The position numbers were made by a program, and so were the translations under genes. Shown in pieces: positions 31,520 through 40,745 of a DNA stretch of 64,000 nt. Position 1 is the first letter of the stretch. Each line of letters opens with the position of its first letter. Under the pieces are notes generated by a model. The model worked only from the letters and a program-made list of their open reading frames with translations, had not been told where the DNA came from and searched no databases. The stretch is from Bemisia tabaci (lineage: Eukaryota; Arthropoda; Insecta; Hemiptera; Aleyrodidae). The DNA is taken from NCBI RefSeq assembly GCF_918797505.1, contig NC_092796.1, forward strand, positions 33,304,098-33,368,097. The letters are read 5' to 3'.

Positions 31520-34203
31520 AACATAAGTACGTTGTCTACTGTGATTTTGAGTGTTACTTGCGGCGGATGGAAACGGATCTTACGGAAGATCACTTAAAAC
31601 CGAAGAAAGGAACAAACTCTGTAGTTTACCAGCATCATACACCCATGTCCTATGCCTATATGGTGGTATCGCCTGACCCCAAAATAAATACTGAGAAACC
31701 TGTCTTGTATCGAGGAGATAATGCTCATCAACACTTTTTGGATGCAATGTTGGAGTTGGCCCAACGGATTTCAAGAAGAATGCAGATCGAACAAGACATC
31801 AGAATGTCGCAGGAGTCCCAAGTAGCTTTCGATTCAGCCGTTAGCTGTGAAATGTGTCATGTTCAGTTTTCTAACGCAATCCCCAAAGTACGCGATCATG
31901 ATCATCAGTATGTAGATCCTGCCCTATCCAATTACAGAATGGCTTTGTGCGGTCCGTGTAATTTGAAACTGAAGCACTCAAAAAGCATGATAGTAATTTC
32001 CCACAACTGGAGCTACTACGATGGGCGCCTCGTATCAAAAGCTGTCAGCGGACAAAAATTGAAAGTTACCATCATACCCAGTACAGAGGAAACCTACATC
32101 AGCCTTATGATCAGGATGGAAGATAATTTTGCGATTAATTTTGTGGATAGTTACAGGTTCTTGGCAGCATCTCTCGATAAACTAGTCAGTGAACTACCAC
32201 CTGAAGCATTCGTTCGGACCGAGAAACTATGTGAAACTCCTGAGCAGTTGGAGATGGTAAAACGTAAGGCTGTCTTTTGTTACGATTACGTTACGGACGA
32301 AAGTAAACTGCAGGATACGAAACCTCCGCCTAAAGAAGCTTTCTTCAACAAGTTGAAAAACGAGGGCATCAGCGACGAAGACTACCATCGATTCTGCGAG
32401 ACGTGGCGGATTTTCGGAGTAAAGGACTTGGGCAGTTATTCAGACCTTTACTTGAAACTCGATGTTTGTTTACTCGCCGATATATTTGAGGAGTTCCGGT
32501 CCTTCGGATTGAAACATTACGAGCTAGATTGCGCCAATTACTTGACTCTCCCCAGCTTCGCCTTTGACGCATTCTTAAAAATGACCGACGTCCACATCGA
32601 TTTGTTCACGAAAGAACAGCATGATATGACTCTAATGATTTTAAATCACATCAGAGGAGGCATATCTCAATGCATGCAGAGACACGCCGAGGCCAACAAC
32701 CCGTTGGTACCGGAGACTTATGATCCAACGTTACCGAATTCATATTTAATGTATTTTGATGTGACAGCTTTGTATGCCTACACGATGAGGCAACCCTTGC
32801 CCTGCGGATCCTACGAGTGGGTTCCCGAAGACGAATTAAAAGAGATAGATGTGCTGAAAATGGAGGACGATGCCAAGACCGGACTGATACTCGAGGTTGA
32901 TCTCTCCTATCCGGAGCACCTCCACCACTTACACTCTGATTTGCCTTTCTGTTGCGAAAACAAAGTACCGCCTCGCCACGGATCCAAACACGTCAAGTTA
33001 CTCACCACCTTGGAGCCGAAAAACAACTACGTCATTCACTACGTCGCTCTCAAGCAGGCGTTGGAGCACGGGTTGGAGATCACTCGCATTCATAGAGCCC
33101 TCAAATTCAAGCAGAGGCCTTACTTGAGAGAATTCATCGATCTGAATGCTCGCCTTCGACAGGAAGCACAAGGCAACGAATTTCACCAGTCAGTCCTGAA
33201 GCTATGCTCCAATGCTTGTTACGGAAAATTTTTAGAGAACCCGATGAAACGCAAAAGAATAGTTCTCGCTACCAATGCCAAACAACTTTCCAGATACGTA
33301 TCAAAAGCTGAATTCATTGATCGAACGATATTCGACGAACAACTAGCAGCTGTGCACTTGCATCGGAAAAAAGTCAAATTTAATCGTCCGGGCATCGTGG
33401 GATTTTCGATTTTGGACCTGAGCAAGACGCATATGTACAAATTTCACTATGACGTCATGTTGAAGCGGTACCCGAGAGATAACGTTCATATTTGTTACAT
33501 GGATACCGATTCTTACATCTACCGCATCGTTACGCCAGATATTTACGCGGATATGCTCGAAAACCTCGAATTATACGATACATCGAATTATCCGAAGGAG
33601 CATCCATGTTATTCTGCGAAAAATTATAAGAAAATGGGTACATTCAAGGACGAGTCCAAAGGTTCTCCTGTAATAGTCTTCTACGGTCTAGGAGCTAAAA
33701 TATACATGTACCGATCCCGAATAGGACTGGACAAGAGAGCCAAAGGGGTTCAACGATCCGTTTTGAAGAAGACCATCGATGAACTGGATTACGCGAAAGC
33801 TTTATATCAGAACGTCGATACCGTGCGTAAAATGCGTCGTATTCAAAGCAAGAAACTCGAGATGTACACCATAGAAACCAAGAAGAAAGCCTTATCCAGC
33901 TTCGACGATAAGAGAGTCGTTTTACAAGGTAACGTTGTCACTCTTCCCTACGGCCACATAGCACTCGAAGCACGCAAAAGTTTCGCTGCCGACCTAAACG
34001 ATAAACTTGGCACCGTCGTCTTAAAATCTTCCGATCCCCGAACCCGTACGAATTTCAAAGCCAACTTGGATGCTTTGGAAAGGAAATCTCTAGAAATGCG
34101 AAAGACTTGGTACCGAGAAGAAAAAAGAGCGAATCTCAAACGTGAGAGGGATGATAGTGAGGGGAGGAACGAAGGAGACACCAAGAGACATCGAAAAGTC
34201 TGA
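31384..34203 (+). CDS. protein-primed type B DNA polymerase, exonuclease and polymerase core
   Basis: This open frame of 939 codons ends at TGA 34201-34203. Meaningful homology starts near 31455; the first ~25 residues belong to the frameshifted region. The order is exonuclease motif I YCDFE (D54, E56), a CEMC...HDH...CGPC zinc/HNH-like insert (155-192), ExoII SHNWSYYD (207-213), a Y-x3-D ExoIII segment (SDLYLKLDV), polymerase motif A YFDVTALYAY (D459), motif B CSNACYGKF (N610) and motif C YMDTDSYIY (D707, D709). All catalytic acidic residues are present. This is the DNA_pol_B_2 / Polinton PolB family, which replicates the element from a protein primer (family knowledge). The C-terminus is Lys/Arg-rich. 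Confidence 0.9.
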   Translation: MLFILPLGGKISRTQDSLQKTQQGFFPTEYPEDPVLYFENYAKTLKHKYVVYCDFECYLRRMETDLTEDHLKPKKGTNSVVYQHHTPMSYAYMVVSPDPKINTEKPVLYRGDNAHQHFLDAMLELAQRISRRMQIEQDIRMSQESQVAFDSAVSCEMCHVQFSNAIPKVRDHDHQYVDPALSNYRMALCGPCNLKLKHSKSMIVISHNWSYYDGRLVSKAVSGQKLKVTIIPSTEETYISLMIRMEDNFAINFVDSYRFLAASLDKLVSELPPEAFVRTEKLCETPEQLEMVKRKAVFCYDYVTDESKLQDTKPPPKEAFFNKLKNEGISDEDYHRFCETWRIFGVKDLGSYSDLYLKLDVCLLADIFEEFRSFGLKHYELDCANYLTLPSFAFDAFLKMTDVHIDLFTKEQHDMTLMILNHIRGGISQCMQRHAEANNPLVPETYDPTLPNSYLMYFDVTALYAYTMRQPLPCGSYEWVPEDELKEIDVLKMEDDAKTGLILEVDLSYPEHLHHLHSDLPFCCENKVPPRHGSKHVKLLTTLEPKNNYVIHYVALKQALEHGLEITRIHRALKFKQRPYLREFIDLNARLRQEAQGNEFHQSVLKLCSNACYGKFLENPMKRKRIVLATNAKQLSRYVSKAEFIDRTIFDEQLAAVHLHRKKVKFNRPGIVGFSILDLSKTHMYKFHYDVMLKRYPRDNVHICYMDTDSYIYRIVTPDIYADMLENLELYDTSNYPKEHPCYSAKNYKKMGTFKDESKGSPVIVFYGLGAKIYMYRSRIGLDKRAKGVQRSVLKKTIDELDYAKALYQNVDTVRKMRRIQSKKLEMYTIETKKKALSSFDDKRVVLQGNVVTLPYGHIALEARKSFAADLNDKLGTVVLKSSDPRTRTNFKANLDALERKSLEMRKTWYREEKRANLKRERDDSEGRNEGDTKRHRKV

Positions 34204-34231
34204 TTTTTGTTGTATTTCTGTAATGTTTCAG

Positions 34232-34531
34232 ATGGATCAGATAAATAATCACGTATTATACGTTCCGATCCGATCAATCCATCCGTCCGAACTGCACAGG
34301 GGCGAAAGATTCCCTCTGGAGAAAATGATACGTATCAACACCGAATACGGGGAGACCATCCTGGCCTACATCGACTACCACGGAACACAACGCAAAATTT
34401 ACCTGCCCAAGTCCTATTCAGACACCGTAACGGATGACGGACTCAGAGAAATCAATCAAAAACAGCTAGATATTGTATTCGTTGGTCCGCATCATAAAAC
34501 TTATCGATACAGAGTGGAACCTAGAGAATAG
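34232..34531 (+). CDS. small companion ORF of the Polinton-like element (99 aa)
   Basis: The frame encodes MDQINNHVLYVPIRSIHPSE and a basic, beta-rich remainder (ETILAYIDYHGTQRKIYLP, then DIVFVGPHHKTYRY). The ATG directly follows a TGTTTCAG, which could be a splice acceptor, and lies 28 bp after the polymerase stop. I recall similar ~100-residue proteins next to PolB genes in arthropod genomes, with the layout 'FPLEKM... LP... V..G', but their function is unknown. A nucleic-acid-binding role is speculation. The frame is intact. Confidence 0.6.
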   Translation: MDQINNHVLYVPIRSIHPSELHRGERFPLEKMIRINTEYGETILAYIDYHGTQRKIYLPKSYSDTVTDDGLREINQKQLDIVFVGPHHKTYRYRVEPRE

Positions 34532-34625
34532 GTGATTTCGAATGACGCACGGCCAAATCTAGTTTACAATCCTAGCTCCGTTATTTTTTCTTTTTTTTTT
34601 ACAGAAGTTTGAATCTTGAACCGCC

Positions 34626-35126
34626 ATGACCTGCTTTCTCGACGTTCAAGGATTCCGCATGTCGTGGGGATACGTCATCAAGGAAATTTCCATTGTTTGC
34701 TCCCAAGGAAAATTGTACAACGTCTGGATGTTGAGACCACCGTGCCGCTTCGAGCAACTCAGCATTGCTGACAGGAACGAAGTCAGACGAGTCAGTAATT
34801 ACCAGCTCGCATTGGCCTGGGACGATGGATGTATTCCGAACAAAACTCTCGAGGATATATTCGTTCAAATCGGGAGGAGATTCACAACATGGATCGTCGA
34901 GGACAACCGAATCAAAGAAATTGTTTTTCCGTTCAAGCCCAAGGTGGTGGAAATTCAAACCTTGGCCGAATACTGCAATGAACTTGCAGGAATTTTCAAC
35001 GTGGAGGAGGCTGTGCAAGAAACTACCTACCCTGAAATCGGATGTATGTATGACCATCCGAGTTGTGCAGTCCAGAACGTGACAAAACTTTTGAACATAT
35101 CTAATAAAGCAAGAGAATTACAATAA
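34626..35126 (+). CDS. companion ORF of the Polinton-like element (166 aa), unknown function
   Basis: The protein begins MTCFLDVQGFRMSWGYVIKE and ends with a C-x3-H...C-x3-N pattern (GCMYDHPSCAVQNVTKLL). The opening strand-D-x-Q followed by a V-KE strand recalls the first strand of RNase H-like/DEDD exonuclease folds, but with Gln where a catalytic Glu would be; that relation is inference. Similar ORFs are remembered near PolB cassettes in insect genomes. A TTTTTTTTTTACAG acceptor-like tract ends at about 34605, 20 bp before the ATG. The frame is intact and has good coding character. Confidence 0.6.
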   Translation: MTCFLDVQGFRMSWGYVIKEISIVCSQGKLYNVWMLRPPCRFEQLSIADRNEVRRVSNYQLALAWDDGCIPNKTLEDIFVQIGRRFTTWIVEDNRIKEIVFPFKPKVVEIQTLAEYCNELAGIFNVEEAVQETTYPEIGCMYDHPSCAVQNVTKLLNISNKARELQ

Positions 35127-35539
35127 ACTGTTTTGGAGACTACAAATGTTTTACTTTTGAAATCATATTCCACCATTTTGTTTGAATGTGTGTTACAGAT
35201 CCAATGGATCCTGTGGGATGTAAATTTCTTTGTTCTGTCTAATTTTAAGGTTATTCTTAAGAATACATCGCTCCTCTGTGCTTCCTCAAAGCTTTGTAAC
35301 GTATTCTCTCTGTACTTTCTATAGAATAAATGATATGTCGCCTCTAACGATGATTTATTCATTTTACCATTGTCTGTACCATTACGAAAAGGGGTCTGGG
35401 AAGGAGAGGGGGGGGGGGTTAAATAAAGATGGCCGTGCGATGCGTAACAAGTAACGGACTCGTCAGCTGACCTTGTTTCAGAGATGACCCCAATTCGATA
35501 CATACCGCAACCATCATCTTTCTGACCGGGGTTCCCGCT
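35127..35539 (+). other. Polinton internal stretch without a gene
   Basis: AT-rich 3' flank of the companion ORF, followed from about 35455 by a segment (TCAGCTGACCTTGTTTCAGA, GATGACCCCAATTCGATAC) duplicated at 36525-36640. No credible gene. Confidence 0.6.
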
Positions 35540-36320
35540 GGTCGGCGACGAGAGAGCCACGGAGCAGCAGGACCGTGCATACCAAGGGGAGCAGGACCAG
35601 GACCGTGGAGACCGAGAAGCAGGACCGCGGGATACCAGGGAACAGGACTGTGGGAACGGGGAGCAGGACCAGGACCGCGGGAACGGGGAGCAGGACTGTG
35701 GGGACCGGTGGAGCAGGACCGTAGAGACCATGGGGAGCAGGACCGCGGGATACCATGGAACAGGACCGTGGGGTACGGGGAGCAGGATCGGAGGGACCGA
35801 AGAACAGGACCAGGACCGTGGGAACGAGGAGCAGGATCAGGACCTGGAGGAACGGGAAGCAGGACCGTGGGAAACTGGAGGAGCAGGTCCAGGACCGCGG
35901 GAACGGCGAGTAGGACTGTGGGAACCGGTGGAGCAGGACCGTAGAGACCAGGGTGGTAGGACCATGGGGCCAAGGAGTAGGACCGTAGGGGCCATGGGGG
36001 GAGGTGGACCCCGGGATACCATGGAACAGGACCGTGGGGCACGGGGAGCAGGATCGGACGGACCGGGAAGCAGGATCGGAGGGACCGTGGGGGACCGGGG
36101 AGCAGGATCAGGACCTTGAGGAACGGGGAGCAGGACCGTGGGACCGGGGAGCAGGACCGCGGGGACCGGTGAAGAGGACCGCGGGGACCGGTGAGGAGGA
36201 CCGCGGGGACCGGTGAGAGGACCGCGGGACCGGTGAAGAGGACCGCGGATACCGGGGAGCAGGACCAGGATCGTGGAGTATGGGGAGCAGGACCATAGGG
36301 GACCGGGAAGGAGGAAAGCC
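35540..36320. repeat. GC-rich minisatellite in the Polinton
   Basis: Dozens of degenerate ~18-30-bp units built on GGGGAGCAGGACCGTGGGA and GACCGGTGAGGAGGACCGC. Long open frames on both strands (for example 35419-36042 minus) encode only Pro/Leu/Val- or Gly/Asp/Arg-rich repeats and are by-products of the array. Confidence 0.9.
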
Positions 36321-36955
36321 ACGTTTCCGGTCGGATACGCCTCCCCGAGTACGCACAATATTTCCTTCTAGACGACGACGGGAGGCTCCCGCGGTAGCAG
36401 GACCGTGGAGGAGGAATACTTCGTTCCCGGTCGGAAACGCCTCTTCAAGAACGAAAAGTAAAATTTTCCTTCCGTCGTAGAGTAGGCAACACCATACACA
36501 CGGATACTGTGGTTATGGGCCGCGTTCCTGGTCAGCTGACCTCGCTTCAGAGATGACCCCAATACCGCAACCACCATTTTATTCGATCGGGGGGGGGGGA
36601 GGGTTCCGCTGGTAGGCAACGAGAAGCCCTCGCAGCAGACCGGGAAGCAGGACCATAAAGACCAAGGTGAGCAGGAGCATGGGGGTACGGGATGCAGAAG
36701 AGCCACGTTTATGGTTGGATACGCCTCCCCAAGCAGGAGTAAGAGTTCCTGCTGGACGATGATAAAGGACCGAAGAGCAGGACTATGGGGACAGGGAAGG
36801 GTGGAAGCCCCGCTTCCGGTCAAATACGCCTCCCAAAGAAATAATAATTAAATTCTCCTTCCGTCATAAAGTAGGCAAAACCATACACAAGAGCATCGTG
36901 GTCACGAGCCTGGTTTACGCCTAGGAGACCACCCATGGGTACCTCCAGCCGTTCC
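36320..36955. repeat. duplicated GC-rich segments in the Polinton
   Basis: ACGTTTCCGGTCGGATACGC / CCTTCCGTCGTAGAGTAGGC (36330-36490) recurs in diverged form at about 36700-36880 (ATACGCCTCCCAAAG, CCTTCCGTCATAAAGTAGGC). TCAGCTGACC...ACCCCAATACCGCAACC (36530-36565) repeats 35460-35515. These are local segmental duplications with no gene. Confidence 0.75.
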
Positions 36956-37504
36956 CGCGCGGTCGTTCGATGAATCACCGTCCAGGTGTCCCCGTAGGAA
37001 AGAGGCGCGTTGTAGGTAGAAGTTCAGCGGCTCAAGTTTTGATAACTCAAGAACGGCTCCAGTGTGGGATGGCGACGCGGAAAGGGGAGTGGAGGGGAGG
37101 GGGAAGGGGAAAAGTAAGAGGAGGGGAGGGGATGGGGTAGTGTAGGAGGAGGGAAGGGGGATGGGGAAGTGTAGGAGGAGGGGAGGGCAGGGGAATGGAG
37201 GGAGCGGGTGGAGGAGTGGAAGTGGTGAGTGGGAGGGGGGAGGGGAGGGGAGGTGGGAGGGGAGAGGCTTACCTTGCGGGTGGGGGGGGGGGGCCGATGA
37301 ATCATGGTCCACGTGTCGGGGCGGGCCGCGCACCCAACTCGGGGCCCTCCGGTAGCAGCCTTCGGGCACTCCCGTGCGCGGGCGCTGGATGACTCATAGG
37401 CCAAAAATTTGGACGTATGAGAGAGAGGCCCGTTGTAGGTGGAAGTTCAGCGGGTTCAAGTTTTGATGACGCAATAGTGGGAAGTGGTGAGGGGGAGGGG
37501 GGAG
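36955..37504. repeat. extra partial copies of the inner TIR end
   Basis: AGAGAGGCCCGTTGTAGGTG and TTCAGCGG(G)TTCAAGTTTTGA, with GATGAATCATGGTCCACGTG, occur a second time at about 37250-37490. A third, more diverged time is at 36960-37080, just inside the right TIR. The TIR edge has been tandemly duplicated; intervening sequence is GGGAGGGG-type purine repeats. Confidence 0.8.
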
Positions 37505-38474
37505 GGGAAGGGTGGTGGGAGGGGAGAGGCTTACCTTGCGGGTGGGGGGGGGGGGGCGATGAATCATGGTCCACCTGTCGGGGCGGGCCGCGCACCCACC
37601 GCGGGGCCCCCCGGTAGCAGCCTCCGGTCACTCCCGCGCGCGGGCGCTGGATGACTCATAGGCCAAAAATTTGGACGTAAGAGAGAGGCCCGTTGTAGGT
37701 GGAAGTTCAGCTGGTTCAAGTTTTGATGACGCAATAGTGGCTCCAGTGACGACGCGGAAAGCGTTGTGAGTTTCATTCGGCCGATTTCAGCCGTGGAGAA
37801 AGGAACGGTTTGAATATGGAGCTAAAGCGCTGGAATCAGCCAGAGAGGTAAGAAATCCCAACGAAGGTAAGTATCCATCTTCCATAAGACACCTTGATAC
37901 ACGGGAAAGAACCGTCAAGGGCCGCAAATGATCGATTTATCGATATTTCCCAATTTGAAGCTACGGTAAAGAATCGATTAAGGTGATTGTCGCAAACACT
38001 CTGATTATCGATTCTTTTCTATAGGTTTAAATGGCGGATCAACCGATGTATCGCAAAGCACACATCACCACTGAAATACAGATGAAATTTTGAATCGACG
38101 CATCAATGCACATAGTTCAAATCAAAAAAAACAACGCCCTGGTAGCATAAAAACCTCCTCCCACCCGTCCAGTGGCCGAAAAACAGGGCGACGCTGCCTC
38201 CGGCAGCGTCGCCGGTCTTTCCCACGAATAATAATCAGAGTAGTATGGAAAAAACACATGGATAAACGCTAATTTAAATTAATACACCACAAATCACATT
38301 AATTTTGAAACAGCACATCCATAAACATTGTTTAGAGGAAAAACATCAGTTGAAAACTGGAGCACTTATGGGGGCTCATCCCAGCATAAAGTTGGACTGG
38401 AATAAATGAGGTTTTTTAACGTGAACATTGACAAACACTGACGGGTGTGCTTAAACCGGCATTTTTCCTCTACT
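37505..38474 (-). repeat. Polinton terminal inverted repeat, right
   Basis: Complement of 28376-29330, including the GC hairpin (38187-38213) and the ATCGAT-rich block (37925-38065). The outer end is CCTCTACT at 38467-38474. Confidence 0.9.
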
Positions 38475-38480
38475 CCCGTC
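38475..38480. repeat. Polinton target-site duplication, right
   Basis: CCCGTC, identical to 28370-28375, directly after the terminal CTACT. Confidence 0.8.
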
Positions 38481-39035
38481 CCCGGCCCCGGCCCCGGCTC
38501 CGGCCCCGCCTCCGGCCCCGATCGGTAGCAGTACTATTCCTTGGGCGAGAACATGCACCAGGTAAACATTTAAGATCGCAATCTGACAGAGCCAGACCAG
38601 GAAAGTTCCAAGTTTCATGACGGAAAATATGATGTTTTAAAACACGAAAAGTAATCAACAATGATCCTTGCACGGTGGAAAAAAACGAACGTGTTATGAG
38701 CGCACGGAAAAGTGGAGCACTGATGAGATACCCTTCTCTCCGGGCCGTTTTATATTTTCCGAAATCCTACAGAAATATGCCGAAGGTCAAACTGAAAAAC
38801 GCGTATCTCATCTGCGGTGTTTCCAAATCTCCGATCCCGCTCCATATTATCAAAGGAGAGCGAGCCAACGCCGTTGCTTCAAGTTTTTACAGAATATACT
38901 TCACACATAGAGATACACCAGGAGGGTTTTTAAGTAATAACGTTGAGTATTTTTTTTGCGTTTAAATGATAAATTTTAACAGAAAGTCTGCAACGTCACA
39001 AACCAAGATAAGCGTTTTTTCCGTTTCACCGTCGA
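38481..39035. mobile_element. R1 repeat family, right part of the Polinton-split copy
   Basis: The GC-rich coding-like repeat continues to about 38530. The conserved R1 sequence follows: GGGCGAGAACATGCACCAGG, TCATGACGGAAAAT, GGGCCGTTTTATATTTTCC, GGAGAGCGAGCCAACGCCGT, then GTCTGCAACGTCACAAACC and a terminal TTTCACCGTCGATA. It is closely matched by 58905-59395. The frames at 38668-38965 are R1 sequence. Confidence 0.7.
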
Positions 39036-39834
39036 TACATTCTCTATCAGTTTAATCTCAGCATACGCTTAAAACTATGAGTAGAACAATGCGACTAAGA
39101 GGCTTATAATGTAAAAAAATCAATTAGTGCTAATTTTTGGTCATTGTCGGTAAATTGGTTGAAAGAAAAATACCTTGAAGGTTGGCATGATAAGACGGAC
39201 AGAAAATCCGACACAAAAATAAAAAAAACACACGGAGACGATTATGCAATGCCCCCATTTACGTATCATTCTCTTAACCGAATTCTGGTCATGAGCGTCG
39301 CTGGATTTTTCTCCCGGGGGGGGGGGGGGGGGGAGAGGAGGTTGCAGGGACCCAATCACACCTCGCGGGAGTCTACTTGAATTGACCGACCACATACCTA
39401 TCAACAGATCATTAGTCCCAATGAGATTCATAATCGATCAAGACGGTCAAAATCTATTTTTGCCTGTTAGAAATCCATGTAAGAGTATATTTATAATTGC
39501 ACGTATTTCTATCAAACGGAACTAAGCGCGATAGAGGGAGGAAGGGAGAGGGGGGCTTGGATTGGCGGGTGCTGCGGAACGCGATGCTAGTCCGTCCTAT
39601 ACTCGCAATGCTTTACCGTGGCACTTAGTTCCGTTAGACAGAACACGCTTAGACTTTTGAAATTTTCGTTTCGAATCACACCGGTATTAAGCTGAGGGTA
39701 ATGGGTCTGTTTCACGCAGGGTATGCAGCGAAATGGATAGACTCCTGACAGGTAAAATCTCACAGAAATCAAGGTGGACCCATAATCAAACAAGTATCTC
39801 TTAATACATAAAGTTATACGATTTACCCCGCGAC
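39036..39834. other. no gene seen; one MITE and a poly-G tract
   Basis: A poly-G run lies near 39317. A family D MITE with a replaced interior is at about 39500-39655 (GTATTTCTATCAAACGGAAC at the left, AGTTCCGTTAGACAGAA at the right). Nothing else is recognised. Confidence 0.55.
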
Positions 39835-40745
39835 CCCCAGAACATCGGTCCCCGCCACGCCGTCCCAGCGCGTCCCGCGCCCTTGATGTTCGTTCGGCGG
39901 ACCCCCCGCGGCCGGGTCTCCGTTCTCCCCGCGGGTTTTCCCGTTCCCACCCCCAGGGGGGTTGCTACGGGCCCCGGGGGTGGTTCCGTTTTTCGCCCGT
40001 CCCTCGGCCTGGCGCGCGTCTTTCCGGTCGCGCTTCCACGTGCGGTCGCGTCCCGGCTATCGGCTCCTTGTCCCTCCGGCCGTTTCGTTTTTTTGCGCTT
40101 CCGGGGGGCGCGGTGCCCCTCGGACCGTTCCGTCGGCCGATTCCTTGTAACGGTCACTTCGTACCTCCCCGTTCGTCCCCCGGGCTCGGGGTTCCGTCTG
40201 CGGACGGGTCCTACTGTGCCGACGTCCGATAAGGTCGGATTTCGGATCCGGCGACCCGGGAGGGGCGCTGGGGCCCCGCGACCGTTTTCGGAAAAACCGC
40301 CACCGCTCCCGTCACGTTCGGCCCGCGGCCTGGGGTTTCGGTCAGCGGGGGCCCCCGGCCGGCCGGCGTCCCGTCCCCGCTGAATTTTCGACCCCGAACT
40401 CCCGGGGTGGGCGCGGTGCCCCTCGGACCGTTTCGTCGGTCGATTCCTTGTAACGGTCACTTCGTACCTCCCCGTTCGTCCCGCGGGCTCGTGGTTCCGT
40501 CGGCGGACGGGTCCTACGGTGCCGACGTCCGATAAGGGCGGGTATCGTGATCCGGCGATCCGGGGAGGCGCTGGTGCCCTTCGAACGTTTCTGGGAAATT
40601 CGTTTCTGCGCCCTCCTCGTCGGTCGATCGGGGCCGCGTTTTTGCCGTGCGGTCCCTTCATTCGTTGCGCGTTCGGCGGAGCTGGCCTTCGGCCGGCTTT
40701 GGCGGGGGGGGGGGGGGGGGGGCGCCGCGAGTCCCTCCGCGTAGG
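39835..40745. other. GC-rich island with a 302-bp tandem duplication
   Basis: This ~0.9-kb block is strikingly GC-rich against an AT-rich background. A ~170-bp segment beginning GCGCGGTGCCCCTCGGACCG occurs at 40109 and again at 40411, with GATTCCTTGTAACGGTCACT and CGACGTCCGATAAGG conserved. Frames are open on both strands at once (39801-40661 minus, 39883-40383 plus), which reflects base composition rather than genes. It resembles ribosomal spacer DNA in character, but no rRNA sequence is visible. Confidence 0.7.

Larger units (their letters stand above)
28376..38474 (+). mobile_element. Polinton/Maverick-like element (10.1 kb)
   Basis: The element starts AGTAGAGGAAAAATGCC and ends with the exact complement (GGCATTTTTCCTCTACT). 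It has ~0.96-kb terminal inverted repeats and a 6-bp flanking duplication, CCCGTC. AG/CT termini, 6-bp duplications and a protein-primed type B DNA polymerase define Polintons (established). Inside are a promoter-like region, the polymerase gene with a frameshifted N-terminus, two small ORFs and a large GC-rich minisatellite. Integrase, FtsK-like ATPase, cysteine protease and capsid genes, normal in 15-20-kb elements, are not visible. It is therefore a deleted or minimal, probably immobile copy. It was inserted into an R1-family repeat. Confidence 0.85.

Noticed and set aside
31384..34203. Assignment of the polymerase to a free-living virus integration (bidnavirus or adintovirus)
   Set aside because: The flanking 6-bp duplication, AG/CT ends and long TIRs fit a Polinton-type transposon; no capsid or other virion gene is visible to argue for a virus insertion.
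35419..36358. 207-aa and 173-aa Pro/Leu-rich and 129-aa Gly/Asp-rich frames
   Set aside because: By-products of the minisatellite; repeats in every frame.
29064..37776. 70-aa protein present in both Polinton TIRs
   Set aside because: Part of the terminal inverted repeat, ends in poly-C; no start context or domain.
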